64,000 bases of DNA from Ptiloglossa arizonensis (GCF_051014685.1 NW_027478400.1:1984001-2048000); one strand, 5' to 3'. Shown: positions 52,468 through 64,000, counted from the first letter of the stretch. The notes: generated by a model not told the origin, from the sequence alone. A program made the numbers and translations.

Positions 52468-55285
52468 CTTGAGAAACCATCACAATTTTCGCAAGTCTGA
52501 TACTCGAAACCAATAACTACTATAGCCTAGGGCAAAAATACACGTACCATTGTAATCGGGAGAGTTTCTGCTTTCCGATGCAATAGGAAATTCTCGAGTT
52601 CGTAAATCCGTTCGCGAGATATGGGAGTTTGAAATTAAGGAATGCTTGATAAACCATCAAAATTATCGCAAGTCTGATACTCGAAGCCAGTAACTACAAA
52701 GGCCTTGGGGAAAAATACACGCACCGTTGTAATCGGGCGAGTTTCTGCTTTCAGATGCAATAGGAAATTCTCGAGTTCGTCAATCCGTTCGCGAGATATG
52801 GAAGTTTGATGTTAAGGAATGGTTGAGATACCATCACAATTTTCGCAAGTCTGATACTCGAAACCTGTAACTACTATGGCCTAGGACAAAAATACAAGTA
52901 CCGTTGTAATCGGGCGAGTTTCTGCTTTCAGATGCAACAGGAATTGCTCGAATTCGTCAATCCGTTCGCGAGATATGGGAGCTTGAAGTTAAGGAATGGT
53001 TGAGACACCATCAAAATTTTCGCAATTCTGATGCTAGAAACCAATAACTACAATTCCCTAGGGGAAAAATACACATACCGTTGAAATCGGTCGAGTTTCT
53101 GCTTTCAGATGCAACAGGAATTTCTCGAGTTCGTCATTCCGTTCGCGAGATATGGGAGTTTGAACTTAAGGAATGGTTGAGAAACCATCAAAATTTTTTG
53201 CAATTCTGATGCTAGAAACCAATAACTACAATGGACTAGGGGAAAAATACACATACCGTTGTAATCGGGCGAGTTTCTGCTTTCAGATGCAACAGGAGTT
53301 TCTCGAGTTCGTCAATCCGTTCGCGAGATGTGGGAGTTAGAAGTTATGGAATGCTTGAGAAACCATCAAAATTTTCGCAAGTCTGATACTCGAAACCAAT
53401 AACTTCTATGGCCTAGGGCAAAAATGCACATACCTTTGAAATCGGTCGAGTTTCTGCTTTCAGATGCAACAGGAATTTCTCGAGTTCGTCAATCCGTTCG
53501 CGAGATATGGGAGTTTGAAGTTAAGGAATGCTTGAGAAACCATCAAAATTTTCGCAAGTCTGATACTCGAAACCAATAACTACATATGCATATGGGAAAA
53601 ATGCACATACCGTTGAAATCGGGCGAGGTTCTGCTTTCAGATGCAATAGGAAATTCTCGAGTTCGTCAATCCGTTCGCGAGATATGGGAGTTTGAAGTTA
53701 AGGAATGCTTGAGAAACCATCAAAATTTTCGCAAGTCTGATACTCGAATCCAATAACATGTATGGCCTAGGGCAAAAATACACATACCGTTGTAATCGGG
53801 CGAGTTTCTGCTTTCAGATGCAATAGGAAATTCTCGAGTTCGTCATTCCGCTCGCGAGATATGGGAGTTTGAAGTTAAGGAATGGTTGAGAAACCATCAA
53901 AATTTTCGCAATTCTGATGCTAGAAACCAATAACTACAATGGCCTAGGGGAAAAATACACATACCGTTGTAATCGGGCGAGTTTCTGCTTTCGGATGCAA
54001 CAGGAGCTTCTCGAGTTCGTCAATCCGTTCGCGAGATGTGGGAGTTAGAAGTTATGGAATGCTTGAGAAACCATCAAAATTTTCGCAAGTCTGATACTCG
54101 AAACCAATAACTACAAAGGCCTTGGGGAAAAGTACACGTACCGTTGTATTCGGGCGAGTTTCTGCTTTCAGATGCAATAGGAAATTCTCGAGTTCGTCAA
54201 TCCGTTCGCGAGATATGGGAGTTTGAAGTTAAGGAATGGTTGAGAAACCATCACAATTTTCGCAAGTCTGATACTCGAAACCAATAACTGGAATGGCCTA
54301 GGTCAAAAATACACGTACCGTTGTAATCGGGCGTGTTTCTGCTTTCAGATGCAATAGGAAATTCTCGAGTTCGTCAATCCGTTCGCGAGATATGGGAGTT
54401 TGAAGTTAAGGAATGCTTGAGAAACCATCAAAATTATCGCAAGTCTGATACTCGAAGCCAATAACTACAAAGGCCTTGGGGAAAAATACACGTACCGTTG
54501 TATTCGGGCGAGTTTCTGCTTTCAGATGCAATAGGAAATTCTCGAGTTCGTCAATCCGTTCGCGAGATATGGGAGTTTGAAGTTAAGGAATGGTTGAGAA
54601 ACCATCACAATTTTCGCAAGTCTGATACTCGAAACCAATAACTACTATGGCCTAGGGCAAAAATACACGTACCGTTGTAATCGGGCGAGTTTCTGCTTTC
54701 AGATGCAATAGGAAATTCTCGATTTCGTTAATCCGTTCGCGAGATATGGGAGTTTGAAGTTAAGGAATGCTTGAAAAACCATCAAAATTTTCGCAAGTCT
54801 GATACTCGAAACCAATAACTACAAAGGCCTAGGGGGAAAATGCACGTACCGTTGAAATCGGGCGAGTTTCTGCTTTCAGATGCAATAGGAAATTCTCGAG
54901 TTCGTCAATCCGTTCGCGAGATAGTGGAGTTTGAAGTTAAGGAATGCTTGAGAAACCATCAAAATTTTCGCAAGTCTGATACTCGAATCCAATAACAAGT
55001 ATGGCCTAGGGCAAAAATACACATACCGTTGTAATCGGGCGAGTTTCTGCTTTCAGATGCAATAGGATATTCTCGAGTTCGTCATTCCGTTCGCGGGATA
55101 TGGGAGTTTGAAGTTAAGGCATGGTTGAGAAACCATCAAAATTTTCGCAAGTCTGATACTCGAAACCAATAACTACAAAGGCCTAGGGGAAAAATGCACA
55201 TACGGTTGAAATCGGGCGAGTTTCTGCTTTCAGATGCAATAGGAAACTCTCGAGTTCGTCAATCCGTTCGCGAGATATGGGAGTT
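52468..55285 (+). repeat. 17-monomer HOR copy 3, truncated at right end
   Basis: It follows copy 1 for about 16 monomers. Private changes include TACATATGCATATGGG near 53580 (TAGGCATATGGG elsewhere) and CGATTTCGTTAATCC near 54720 (CGAGTTCGTTAATCC elsewhere). The match is lost at about 55,285, where GTTAAGGATGCTTGAG replaces GTTAAGGAATGCTTGAAA. Confidence 0.86.
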
Positions 55286-58235
55286 TGAAGTTAAGGATGC
55301 TTGAGAAACCATCAAAATTATCGCAAGTCTGATACTCGAAGCCAATAACTACAAAGGCCTTGGGGAAAAATACACGTACCGTTGTAATCGGGCGAGTTTC
55401 TGCTGTCAGATGCAACAGGAATTTCTCGAGATCGTCAATCCGTTCGCGAGATATGGGAGTTTGAAGTTAAGGAATGCTTGAGAAACCATCACAATTTTCG
55501 CAAGTCTGATACTCGAAACCAATAACTACTATGGCCTAGGGCAAAAATACACATACCGTTGTAATCGGGCGAGTTTCTGCTTTCAGATGCAACAGGAGTT
55601 TCTCGAGTTCGTCAGTCCGTTCGCGAGATATGGGAGTTTGAAGTTAAGGATGCTTGAGAAACCATCAAAATTATCGCAAGTCTGATACTCGAAGCCAATA
55701 ACTACAAAGGCCTAGGGGAAAAATGCACATACGGTTGAAATCGGGCGAGTTTCTGCTTTCAGATGCAATAGGAAATTCTCGAGTTCGTCAATCCGTTCGC
55801 GAGATATGGAAGTTTGAAGTTAAGAAATGATTGAGAAACCATCAAAATTTCCGCAAGTCTGATACTCGAAACCAATAACTACAAAGGCATAGGGGAAAAA
55901 TGCACATACCTTTGTAATCGGGCGAGTCTCCACTTTCAGATGCAACAGGAATTTCTCGAGTTCGTCATTCCGTTCGCGAGATATGGGAGTTTGAAGTTAA
56001 GGAATGGTTGAGAAACCATCAAAATTTTCGCAATTCTGATGCTAGAAACCAATAACTACTATGGCCTAGGGCAAAAATACACATACCGTTGTAATCGGGC
56101 GAGTTTCTGCTTTCAGATGCAATAGGAAATTCTCGAGTTCGTCATTCCGTTCGCGAGATATGGGAGTTTGAACTTAAGGAATGGTAGAGAAACCATCAAA
56201 ATTTTCGCAATTCTGATACTCGAAACCAATAACTACTATGGCCTAGGGCAAAAATACACGTACCGTTGTAATCGGGCGAGTTTCTGCCTTCACATGCATT
56301 AGGAAATTCTCGAGTTCGTCAATCCGTTCGCGAGATATGGGAGTTTGAAGTTAAGGAATGCTTGAGAAACCATCAAAATTTTCGCAAGTCTGATACTCGA
56401 AACCAATAACTACAAAGGCCTAGGGGAAAAATGCACATACCGTTGAATTCGGGCGAGTTTCTGCTTTCAGATGCAATAGGAAATTCTCGAGTTCGTCAAT
56501 CCGTTCGCGAGATATGGGAGTTTGAAGTTAAGGAATGGTTGTGAAACCATCAAAATTTTCGCAAGTCTGATACTCGAGACCAATAACTACAATGGCCTAG
56601 GGGAAAAATACACATACCGTTGTAATCGGGCGAGTTTCTGCTGTCAGATGCAACAGGAATTTCTCGAGTTCGTCAATCCGTTCGCGAGAAATGGGAGTTT
56701 GAAGTTAAGGAAAGCTTGAGAAACCATCAAAATTATCGCAAGTCTGATACTCGAAAACAATAACTACTATGGCCTAGGGCAAAAATGCACATACCGTTGA
56801 AATCGGTCGAGTTTCTGATTTCAGATGCAACAGGAATTTCTCGAGTTCGTCAATCCGTTCGCGAGGTATGGGAGTTTGAAGTTGAGGAATGGTTGAGAAA
56901 CCTTCAAAATTTTCGCAGGTCTGATACTCGAAACCAATAACTGGAATGGCCTAGGTCAAAAATACACGTGCCGTTGTAATCGGGCGAGTTTCTGCTGTCA
57001 GATGCAACAGGAATTTCTCGAGTTCGTCAATCCGTTCGCGAGATATGGGAGTTTGAAGTTAAGGAATGCTTGAGAAACCATCAAAATTATCGCAAGTCTG
57101 ATACTCGAAGCCAATAACTACTATGGCCTAGGGCAAAAATGCACATACCGTTGAAATCGGTCGAGTTTCTGATTTCAGATGCAACAAGAATTTCTCGAGT
57201 TCGTCAATCCGTTCGCGAGGTATGGGAGTTTGAAGTTGAGGAATGGTTGAGAAACCTTCAAAATTTTCGCAGGTCTGATACTCGAAACCAATAACTGGAA
57301 TGGCCTAGGTCAAAAATACACGTACCGTTGTAATCGGGCGTGTTTCTGCTTTCAGATGCAATAGGAAATTCTCGAGTTCGTCAATCCGTTCGCGAGATAT
57401 GGGAGTTTGAAGTTAAGGAATACTTGAGAAACCATCAAAATTTTCGCAAGTCTGATACTCGAAACCAATAACTACAAAGGCCTAGGGGAAAAATGCACAT
57501 ACCGTTGAAATCGGGCGAGTTTCTGCTTTCAGATGCAATAGGAAATTCTCGAGTTCGTCAATCCGTTCGCGAGATATGGGAGTTTGAAGTTAAGGAATGC
57601 TTGAGAAACCATCAAAATTTTCGCAAGTCTGATACTCGAATTCAATAACAAGTATGGCCTAGGGCAAAAATACACATACCGTTGTAATCGGGCGAGTTTC
57701 TGCTTTCAGATGCAACAGGAATGTCTCGAATTCGTCAATCCATTCGCGAGATATGGGGGTTAGAAGTTATGGAATGCTTGAGAAACCATCAAAATTTTCG
57801 CAAGTCTGATACTCGAATCCAATAACAAGTATGGCCTAGGGCAAAAATACACATACCGTTGTAATCGGGCGAGTTTCTGCTTTCAGATGCAATTGGAAAT
57901 TCTCGAGTTCGTCAATCCGTTCGCGAGATATGGAAGTTTGAAGTTAAGGAATGATTGAGAAACCATCAAAATTTTCGCAAGTCTGATACTCGAAACCAAA
58001 AACTGGAATGGCCTAGGGGAAAAGTACACACACCATTGTAATCGTGCGAGTTTCTACTTTCAGATGCAACACGAATTTCTCGAGTTCGTCATTCCGTTCG
58101 CGAGATATGGGAGTTTGAAGTTAAGGAATGGTTGAGAAACCATCAAAATTTTCGCAAGTCTGATACTCGAAACCAATAACTGGAATGGCCTAGGTCAGAA
58201 ATACACGTGCCGTTGTAATCGGGCGAGTTTCTGCT
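55286..58235 (+). repeat. Mosaic satellite block
   Basis: About 17 monomers with parts resembling several distant blocks: CGAGATCGTC (like 39-43 kb), TCTCCACTTTCAG (like 3.3, 6.2 and 24.8 kb), TGATTTCAGATGC with GGTATGGG/GCAGGTCTG at 56.8-57.3 kb (like 27.3-29.1 kb), and GGAATGTCTCG, CCATTCGCG, AACACGAATTTC at 57.7-58.1 kb (like 38.75-39.2 kb). One monomer has GGAAAGCTTGAG near 56710, which creates a HindIII-type AAGCTT. No gene was found. Confidence 0.78.
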
Positions 58236-61212
58236 GTCAGATGCAACAGGAATTTCTCGAGTTCGTCAATCCGTTCGCGAGGTATGGGAGTTTGAAGTTG
58301 AGGAATGGTTGAGAAACCTTCAAAATTTTCGCAGGTCTGATACTCGAAACCAATAACTGGAATGGCCTAGGTCAAAAATACACGTACCGTTGTAATCGGG
58401 CGTGTTTCTGCTTTCAGATGCAATAGGAAATTCTCGAGTCCGTCAATCCGTTCGCGAGATATGGTAGTTTGAAGTTAAGGAATGGTTGAGAAACCATCAA
58501 AATTTTCGCAAGTCTGATACTCGAGACCAATAACTACAATGGCCTAGGGGAAAAATACACATACCGTTGTAATCGAGCGAATTTCTGCTGTCAGATGCAA
58601 CAGGAATTTCTCGAGTTCGTCATTCCGTTCGCGAGATATGGGAGTTTGAAGTTAAGGAATGCTTGAGTAACCATCAAAATTTTCGCAAGTCTGATACTCG
58701 AATCCAATAACAAGTATGGCCTAGGGGAAAAATACACATACCGTTGAAATCGGTCGAGTTTCTGCTTTCAGATGCAACAGGAATTTCTCGAGTTCGTCAA
58801 TCCGTTCGCGAGGTATGGGAGTTTGAAGTTAAGGAATGCTTGAGAAACCATCAAAATTATCGCAAGTCTGATACTCGAAGCCAATAACTACTATGGCCTA
58901 GGGCAAAAATGCACATACCGTTGAAATCGGTCGAGTTTCTGCTTTCAGATGCAACAGGAATTTCTCGAGTTCGTCAATCCGTTCGCGAGGTATGAGAGTT
59001 TGAAGCTGAGGAATGGTTGAGAAACCTTCAAAATTTTCGCAGGTCTGATACTCGAAACCAATAACTGGAATGGCCTAGGTCAAAAATACACGTACCGTTG
59101 TAATCGGGCGTGTTTCTGCTTTCAGATGCAATAGGAAATTCTCGAGTTCGTCAATCCGTTCGCGAGATATGGTAGTTTGAAGTTAAGGAATGGTTGAGAA
59201 ACCATCAAAATTTTCGCAAGTCTGATACTCGAGACCAATAATTACAATGGCCTAGGGGAAAAATACACATACCGTTGTAATCGTGCGAGTTTCTGCTGTC
59301 AGATGCAACAGGAATTTCTCGAGTTCGTCATTCCGTTCGCGAGATATGGGAGTTTGAAGTTAAGGAATGCTTGAGTAACCATCAAAATTTTCGCAAGTCT
59401 GATACTCGAATCCAATAACAAGTATGGCCTAGGGGAAAAATACACATTCCGTTGTAATCGGGCGAGTTTCTGCTTTCAGATGCAACGGGAGTTTCTCGAG
59501 TTCGTCAATCCGTTCGCGAGATGTGGGAGTTAGAAGTTATGGAATGCATGAGAAACCATCAAAATTTTCGCAAGTCTGGTACTCGAAACTAATAACTACA
59601 AAGGCCTTGGGGAAAAATACACGCACCGTTGTAATCGGGCGAGTTTCTGCTTTCAGATGCAATAGGAAATTCTCGAGTTCGTCAATCCGTTCGCGAGATA
59701 TGGGAGTTTGAAGTTAAGGAATGGTTGAGAAACCATCACAATTTTCGCAATTCTGATACTCGAAACCAATAACTACTATTACCTAGGGCAGAAATACACA
59801 TACCGTTGTAATCGGGCGAGTTTCTGCTTTCAGATGCAACAGGAATGTCTCGAATTCGTCAATCCGTTCGCGAGATATGGGGGTTAGAATTTATGGAATG
59901 CTTGAGAAACCATCAAAATTTTCGCAAGTCTGATACTCGAATCCAATAACAAGTATGGCCTAGGGCAAAAATACACATACCGTTGTAATCGGGCGAGTTT
60001 CTGCTTTCAGATGCAATAGGAAATTCTCGAGTTCGTCAATCTGTTCGCGAGATATGGGAGTTTGAAGTTATGGAATGCTTGAGAAACCTTCAAAATTTTC
60101 GCAACTCTGATACTCGAAGCTAATAACTACAAAGGCCTTGGGGAAAAATACACGCACCGTTGTAATCGGGCGAGTTTCTGCTTTCAGATGCAACAGGAAT
60201 GTCTCGAATTCGTCAATCCGTTCGCGAGATATGGGGTTAGAAGTTATGGAATGCTTGAGAAACCATCAAAATTTTCGCAAGTCTGATACTCGAATTCAAT
60301 AACAAGTATGGCCTAGGGCAAAAATACAAATACCGTTGTAATCGGGCGAGTCTCTGCTTTCAGATGCAATAGGAAATTCTTGAGTTCGTCAATCCGTTCG
60401 CAAGATATGGAAGTTTGAAGTTAAGGAATGATTGAGAAACCATCAAAATTTTCGCAAGTCCGATACTCGAAACCAATAACTGGAATGGCCTAGGTCAGAA
60501 ATACACGTGCCGTTGTAATCGGGCGAGTTTCTGCTGTCAGATGCAACAGGAATTTCACGAGTTCGTCAATCCGTTCGCGAGATATGGGAGTTTGAAGTTA
60601 AGGAATGCTTGAGAAACCATCAAAATTATCGCAAGTCTGATACTCGAAGCCAATAACTACTATGGCCTAGGGCAAAAATGCACATACCGTTGAAATCGGG
60701 CGAGTTTCTGCTGTCAGATGCAACAGGAATTTCTCGAGTTCGTCAATCCGTTCGCGAGGTATGGGAGTTTGAAGTTGAGGAATGGTTGAGAAACCTTCAA
60801 AATTTTCGCAGGTCTGATACTCGAAACCAATAACTGGAATGGCCTAGGTCAAAAATACACGTACCGTTGTAATCGGGCGTGTTTCTGCTTTCAGATGCAA
60901 TAGGAAATTCTCGAGTCCGTCAATCCGTTCGCGAGATATGGTAGTTTGAAGTTAAGGAATGGTTGAGAAACCATCAAAATTTTCGCAAGTCTGATACTCG
61001 AGACCAATAACTACAATGGCCTAGGGGAAAAATACACATACCGTTGTAATCGAGCGAATTTCTGCTGTCAGATGCAACAGGAATTTCTCGAGTTCGTCAT
61101 TCCGTTCGCGAGATATGGGAGTTTGAAGTTAAGGAATGCTTGAGTAACCATCAAAATTTTCGCAAGTCTGATACTCGAATCCAATAACAAGTATGGCCTA
61201 GGGGAAAAATAC
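58236..61212 (+). repeat. 14-monomer offset duplication (2,477 bp)
   Basis: CTCGAGTCCGTC, a rare variant, occurs at about 58435 and 60912, 2,477 bp apart (14 x 177 less one base). The following GAGCGAATTTCTGCTGTC monomer and GAGTAACCATC monomer also recur. Similarity covers about 58240-58740 and 60715-61212, which is about three monomers. The missing base is in GATATGGGGTTAG near 60229, where related monomers have five Gs. Confidence 0.82.
59447..59463 (+). other. CENP-B-box-like motif, best copy 1
   Basis: TTCCGTTGTAATCGGGC fits the mammalian CENP-B box (YTTCGTTGGAARCGGGA) at 13 of 17 positions and has 8 of the 9 bases regarded as essential in nTTCGnnnnAnnCGGGn. The one essential mismatch is C for the second T. 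Most other monomers have TACCGTTGTAATCGGGC at the same place, which fits 7 of 9. Binding is inference: no CENP-B protein is known to act on this satellite, and the clade is unknown. Confidence 0.5.
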
Positions 61213-62277
61213 ACATACCGTTGTAATCGGGCGAGTTTCTGCTTTCAGATGCAACAGGAGTTTCTCGAGTTCGTCAATCCGTTCGCGAGATGTGGGAGTT
61301 AGAAGTTATGGAATGCTTGAGAAACCATCAAAATTTTCGCAAGTCTGACACTCGAAGCTAATAACTACAAAGGCCTTGGGGAAAAATACACGCACCGTTG
61401 TAATCGGGCGAGTTTCTGCTTTCAGATGCAATAGGAAATTCTTGAGTTCGTCAATCCGTTCGCGAGATATGGAAGTTTGAAGTTAAGGAATGATTGAGAA
61501 ACCATCAAAATTTTCGCAAGTCTGATACTCGAAACCAATAACTGGAATGGCCTAGGTCAGAAATACACGTGCCGTTGTAATCGGGCGAGTTTCTGCTGTC
61601 AGATGCAACAGGAATTTCTCGAGTTCGTCAATCCGTTCGCGAGATATGGGAGTTTGAAGTTAAGGAATGCTTGAGAAACCATCAAAATTATCGCAAGTCT
61701 GATACTCGAAGCCAATAACTACTATGGCCTAGGGCAAAAATGCACATACCGTTGAAATCGGTCGAGTTTCTGCTTTCAGATGCAACAGGAATTTCTCGAG
61801 TTCGTCAATCCGTTCGCGAGGTATGAGAGTTTGAAGCTGAGGAATGGTTGAGAAACCTTCAAAATTTTCGCAGGTCTGATACTCGAAACCAATAACTGGA
61901 ATGGCCTAGGTCAAAAATACACGTACCGTTGTAATCGGGCGTGTTTCTGCTTTCAGATGCAATAGGAAATTCTCGAGTTCGTCAATCCGTTCGCGAGATA
62001 TGGTAGTTTGAAGTTAAGGAATGGTTGAGAAACCATCAAAATTTTCGCAAGTCTGATACTCGAGACCAATAATTACAATGGCCTAGGGGAAAAATACACA
62101 TACCGTTGTAATCGTGCGAGTTTCTGCTGTCAGATGCAACAGGAATTTCTCGAGTTCGTCATTCCGTTCGCGAGATATGGGAGTTTGAAGTTAAGGAATG
62201 CTTGAGTAACCATCAAAATTTTCGCAAGTCTGATACTCGAATCCAATAACAAGTATGGCCTAGGGGAAAAATACACA

Positions 62278-62294
62278 TTCCGTTGTAATCGGGC
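62278..62294 (+). other. CENP-B-box-like motif, best copy 2
   Basis: This is the same TTCCGTTGTAATCGGGC as at 59447, placed here by the 16-monomer duplication, so it is not independent evidence of selection. Some monomer variants lose the motif: ATCGTGCGAG in the 33-39 kb trimers, ATCGGTCGAG in GTCGAG-type monomers, and ATCGGCCGAG at 40-43 kb. Motif-bearing and motif-lacking monomers are thus interspersed, as in human alpha satellite. Confidence 0.5.
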
Positions 62295-63520
62295 GAGTTT
62301 CTGCTTTCAGATGCAACGGGAGTTTCTCGAGTTCGTCAATCCGTTCGCGAGATGTGGGAGTTAGAAGTTATGGAATGCATGAGAAACCATCAAAATTTTC
62401 GCAAGTCTGGTACTCGAAACTAATAACTACAAAGGCCTTGGGGAAAAATACACGCACCGTTGTAATCGGGCGAGTTTCTGCTTTCAGATGCAATAGGAAA
62501 TTCTCGAGTTCGTCAATCCGTTCGCGAGATATGGGAGTTTGAAGTTAAGGAATGGTTGAGAAACCATCACAATTTTCGCAATTCTGATACTCGAAACCAA
62601 TAACTACTATTACCTAGGGCAGAAATACACATACCGTTGTAATCGGGCGAGTTTCTGCTTTCAGATGCAACAGGAATGTCTCGAATTCGTCAATCCGTTC
62701 GCGAGATATGGGGGTTAGAATTTATGGAATGCTTGAGAAACCATCAAAATTTTCGCAAGTCTGATACTCGAATCCAATAACAAGTATGGCCTAGGGCAAA
62801 AATACACATACCGTTGTAATCGGGCGAGTTTCTGCTTTCAGATGCAATAGGAAATTCTCGAGTTCGTCAATCTGTTCGCGAGATATGGGAGTTTGAAGTT
62901 ATGGAATGCTTGAGAAACCTTCAAAATTTTCGCAACTCTGATACTCGAAGCTAATAACTACAAAGGCCTTGGGGAAAAATACACGCACCGTTGTAATCGG
63001 GCGAGTTTCTGCTTTCAGATGCAACAGGAATGTCTCGAATTCGTCAATCCGTTCGCGAGATATGGGGGTTAGAAGTTATGGAATGCTTGAGAAACCATCA
63101 AAATTTTCGCAAGTCTGATACTCGAATTCAATAACAAGTATGGCCTAGGGCAAAAATACAAATACCGTTGTAATCGGGCGAGTCTCTGCTTTCAGATGCA
63201 ATAGGAAATTCTTGAGTTCGTCAATCCGTTCGCAAGATATGGAAGTTTGAAGTTAAGGAATGATTGAGAAACCATCAAAATTTTCGCAAGTCCGATACTC
63301 GAAACCAATAACTGGAATGGCCTAGGTCAGAAATACACGTGCCGTTGTAATCGGGCGAGTTTCTGCTGTCAGATGCAACAGGAATTTCACGAGTTCGTCA
63401 ATCCGTTCGCGAGATATGGGAGTTTGAAGTTAAGGAATGCTTGAGAAACCATCAAAATTATCGCAAGTCTGATACTCGAAGCCAATAACTACTATGGCCT
63501 AGGGCAAAAATGCACATACC

Positions 63521-64000
63521 GTTGAAATCGGTCGAGTTTCTGCTTTCAGATGCAACAGGAATTTCTCGAGTTCGTCAATCCGTTCGCGAGGTATGGGAGT
63601 TTGAAGTTGAGGAATGGTTGAGAAACCTTCAAAATTTTCGCAGGTCTGATACTCGAAACCAATAACTGGAATGGCCTAGGTCAAAAATACACGTACCGAT
63701 GTAATCGGGCGTGTTTCTGCTTTCAGATGCAATAGGAAATTCTCGAGTTCGTCAATCCGTTCGCGAGATATGGTAGTTTGAAGTTAAGGAATGGTTGAGA
63801 AACCGTCAAAATTTTCGCAAGTCTGATACTCGAGACCAATAACTACAATGGCCTAGGTGAAAAATACACATACCGTTGTAATCGGGCGAGTTTCTGCTGT
63901 CAGATGCAACAGGAATTTCTCGAGTTCGTCATTCCGTTCGCGAGATATGGGAGTTTGAAGTTAAGGAATGATTGAGAAACCATCAAAATTTTCGCAAGTC
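63521..64000 (+). repeat. Satellite monomers running off the window end
   Basis: The last monomers carry GGTATGGG/GCAGGTCTG, AAACCGTCAAAATTTTCGC with CTCGAGACC, and CATTCC with GATTGAG. This is the same order as at 32.95-33.4 and 35.4-35.87 kb, so another copy of the 14-monomer unit may begin here and continue beyond base 64,000. ACCGATGTAATCGGG near 63697 and GGTGAAAAATAC near 63857 are private changes. Confidence 0.8.

Larger units (their letters stand above)
46270..55285 (+). repeat. 17-monomer higher-order repeat array (3,010 bp unit)
   Basis: GGGAGAGTTTCTGCTTTCC occurs at about 46360, 49370 and 52558 (intervals of 3,010 and 3,188 bp). CATTCCGCTCGCGAG gives 47651, 50839 and 53849 (3,188 and 3,010), and GTTCGCGGGATATGG gives 48892, 52080 and 55090 (3,188 and 3,010). 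The unit is 17 monomers, one of which is 178 bp because of TTTTTTGC. The middle copy has one extra 178-bp monomer, which accounts exactly for 3,188. The array begins near 46,270, where the preceding sequence stops matching, and ends near 55,285 within a GGAAACTCTCGAG monomer. Confidence 0.92.
58825..63520 (+). repeat. 16-monomer offset duplication (2,831 bp)
   Basis: GAAGCTGAGGAATGG (59001 and 61832), ACACATTCCGTTGTAATCGG (about 59443 and 62274), GCATGAGAAACC, CTGGTACTCG and TATTACCTAGGGC all recur at 2,831 bp (one base short of 16 monomers). Similarity runs from about 58,825-60,690 to about 61,655-63,520. The 14-monomer offset just upstream overlaps this, so two separate exchange events shaped the region. 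Confidence 0.87.
1..64000 (+). repeat. 177-bp satellite array, head to tail, spans whole window
   Basis: The motif TCTGCTTTCAG recurs at 1, 178, 355, 532, 709 and 886, a strict 177-bp spacing that continues to the end with only small indels. All copies face the same way, and I found no inverted monomer, transposon or unique spacer. The array runs off both ends, so its true length is unknown. A hand-built consensus is about 41% GC. Length, uniform orientation and higher-order structure fit a centromeric or pericentromeric satellite, which is an inference from the general properties of such arrays. It does not match what I remember of Arabidopsis CEN178/180, cucumber 177-bp or human alpha satellite, so the family is unidentified to me. 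Confidence 0.97.

Noticed and set aside
1..64000. CRISPR array
   Set aside because: Repeat units abut with no unique spacers, and the unit is 177 bp, far longer than a CRISPR repeat-spacer unit.
1..64000. Identification as Arabidopsis CEN178/180, cucumber 177-bp satellite, alpha satellite or Rhynchospora Tyba
   Set aside because: The first three do not resemble this monomer as far as I recall their sequences, and I cannot recall Tyba well enough to compare. Similar length alone is not evidence. A database search would settle it.
1..64000. Inverted monomers or transposon insertions
   Set aside because: I followed the TCTGCTTTCAG-type landmark across the window and always found it on the plus strand at about 177-bp steps, with no non-satellite sequence.

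Overview
The whole window is one uninterrupted tandem satellite-DNA array. A monomer of about 177 bp repeats head to tail in one orientation from base 1 to base 64,000, giving roughly 361 copies. I see no protein-coding gene, RNA gene, transposon, CRISPR array or unique sequence. A 177-bp period, long homogeneous arrays and higher-order repeats (HORs) are typical of centromeric or pericentromeric satellites of a multicellular eukaryote. A flowering plant is my first guess, but nothing in the sequence fixes the clade and I do not recognise the monomer family.

The monomer, phased to begin at TCTGCTTTCAG, is about 41% GC and has about 10 CpGs. It carries short palindromes in most copies: CTCGAG, TCGCGA, AAAATTTT and overlapping AGGCCT/CCTAGG. 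Near its end lies CCGTTGTAATCGGGC, which resembles the mammalian CENP-B box. At least eight monomer variants can be told apart by linked substitutions, and their order along the DNA shows how the array grew.

Layout: 1-8.3 kb is a heterogeneous mixture with 1-, 2- and 3-monomer local duplications. 8.35-18.8 kb is an 11-monomer HOR (1,947 bp) with a shortened 5-monomer copy and a chimeric monomer; its first third also has a dense cluster of one-base indels that looks like consensus error. 18.5-20.0 kb is a second copy of 10.16-11.67 kb. 20.35-23.75 kb is a 3-monomer HOR (532 bp, six copies). 23.75-32.7 kb is a mosaic with 10-, 5- and 8-monomer duplications. 32.7-38.6 kb is a near-identical 14-monomer duplication (2,478 bp) that contains a nested 3-monomer HOR (531 bp). 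39.3-42.9 kb alternates 8- and 6-monomer units. 42.9-46.3 kb is a mosaic holding precursors of the next block. 46.27-55.28 kb is a 17-monomer HOR (3,010 bp), whose middle copy has one extra monomer. 55.3-58.2 kb is again mosaic. 58.2-64 kb has duplications at 14- and 16-monomer offsets.

There are no genes that work together. The functional hypothesis is structural: an array on which centromeric or heterochromatic chromatin may assemble, evolving by repeated in-register unequal exchange and segmental duplication. All periods and offsets below were measured by hand from diagnostic motifs, and block edges are good to about one monomer.
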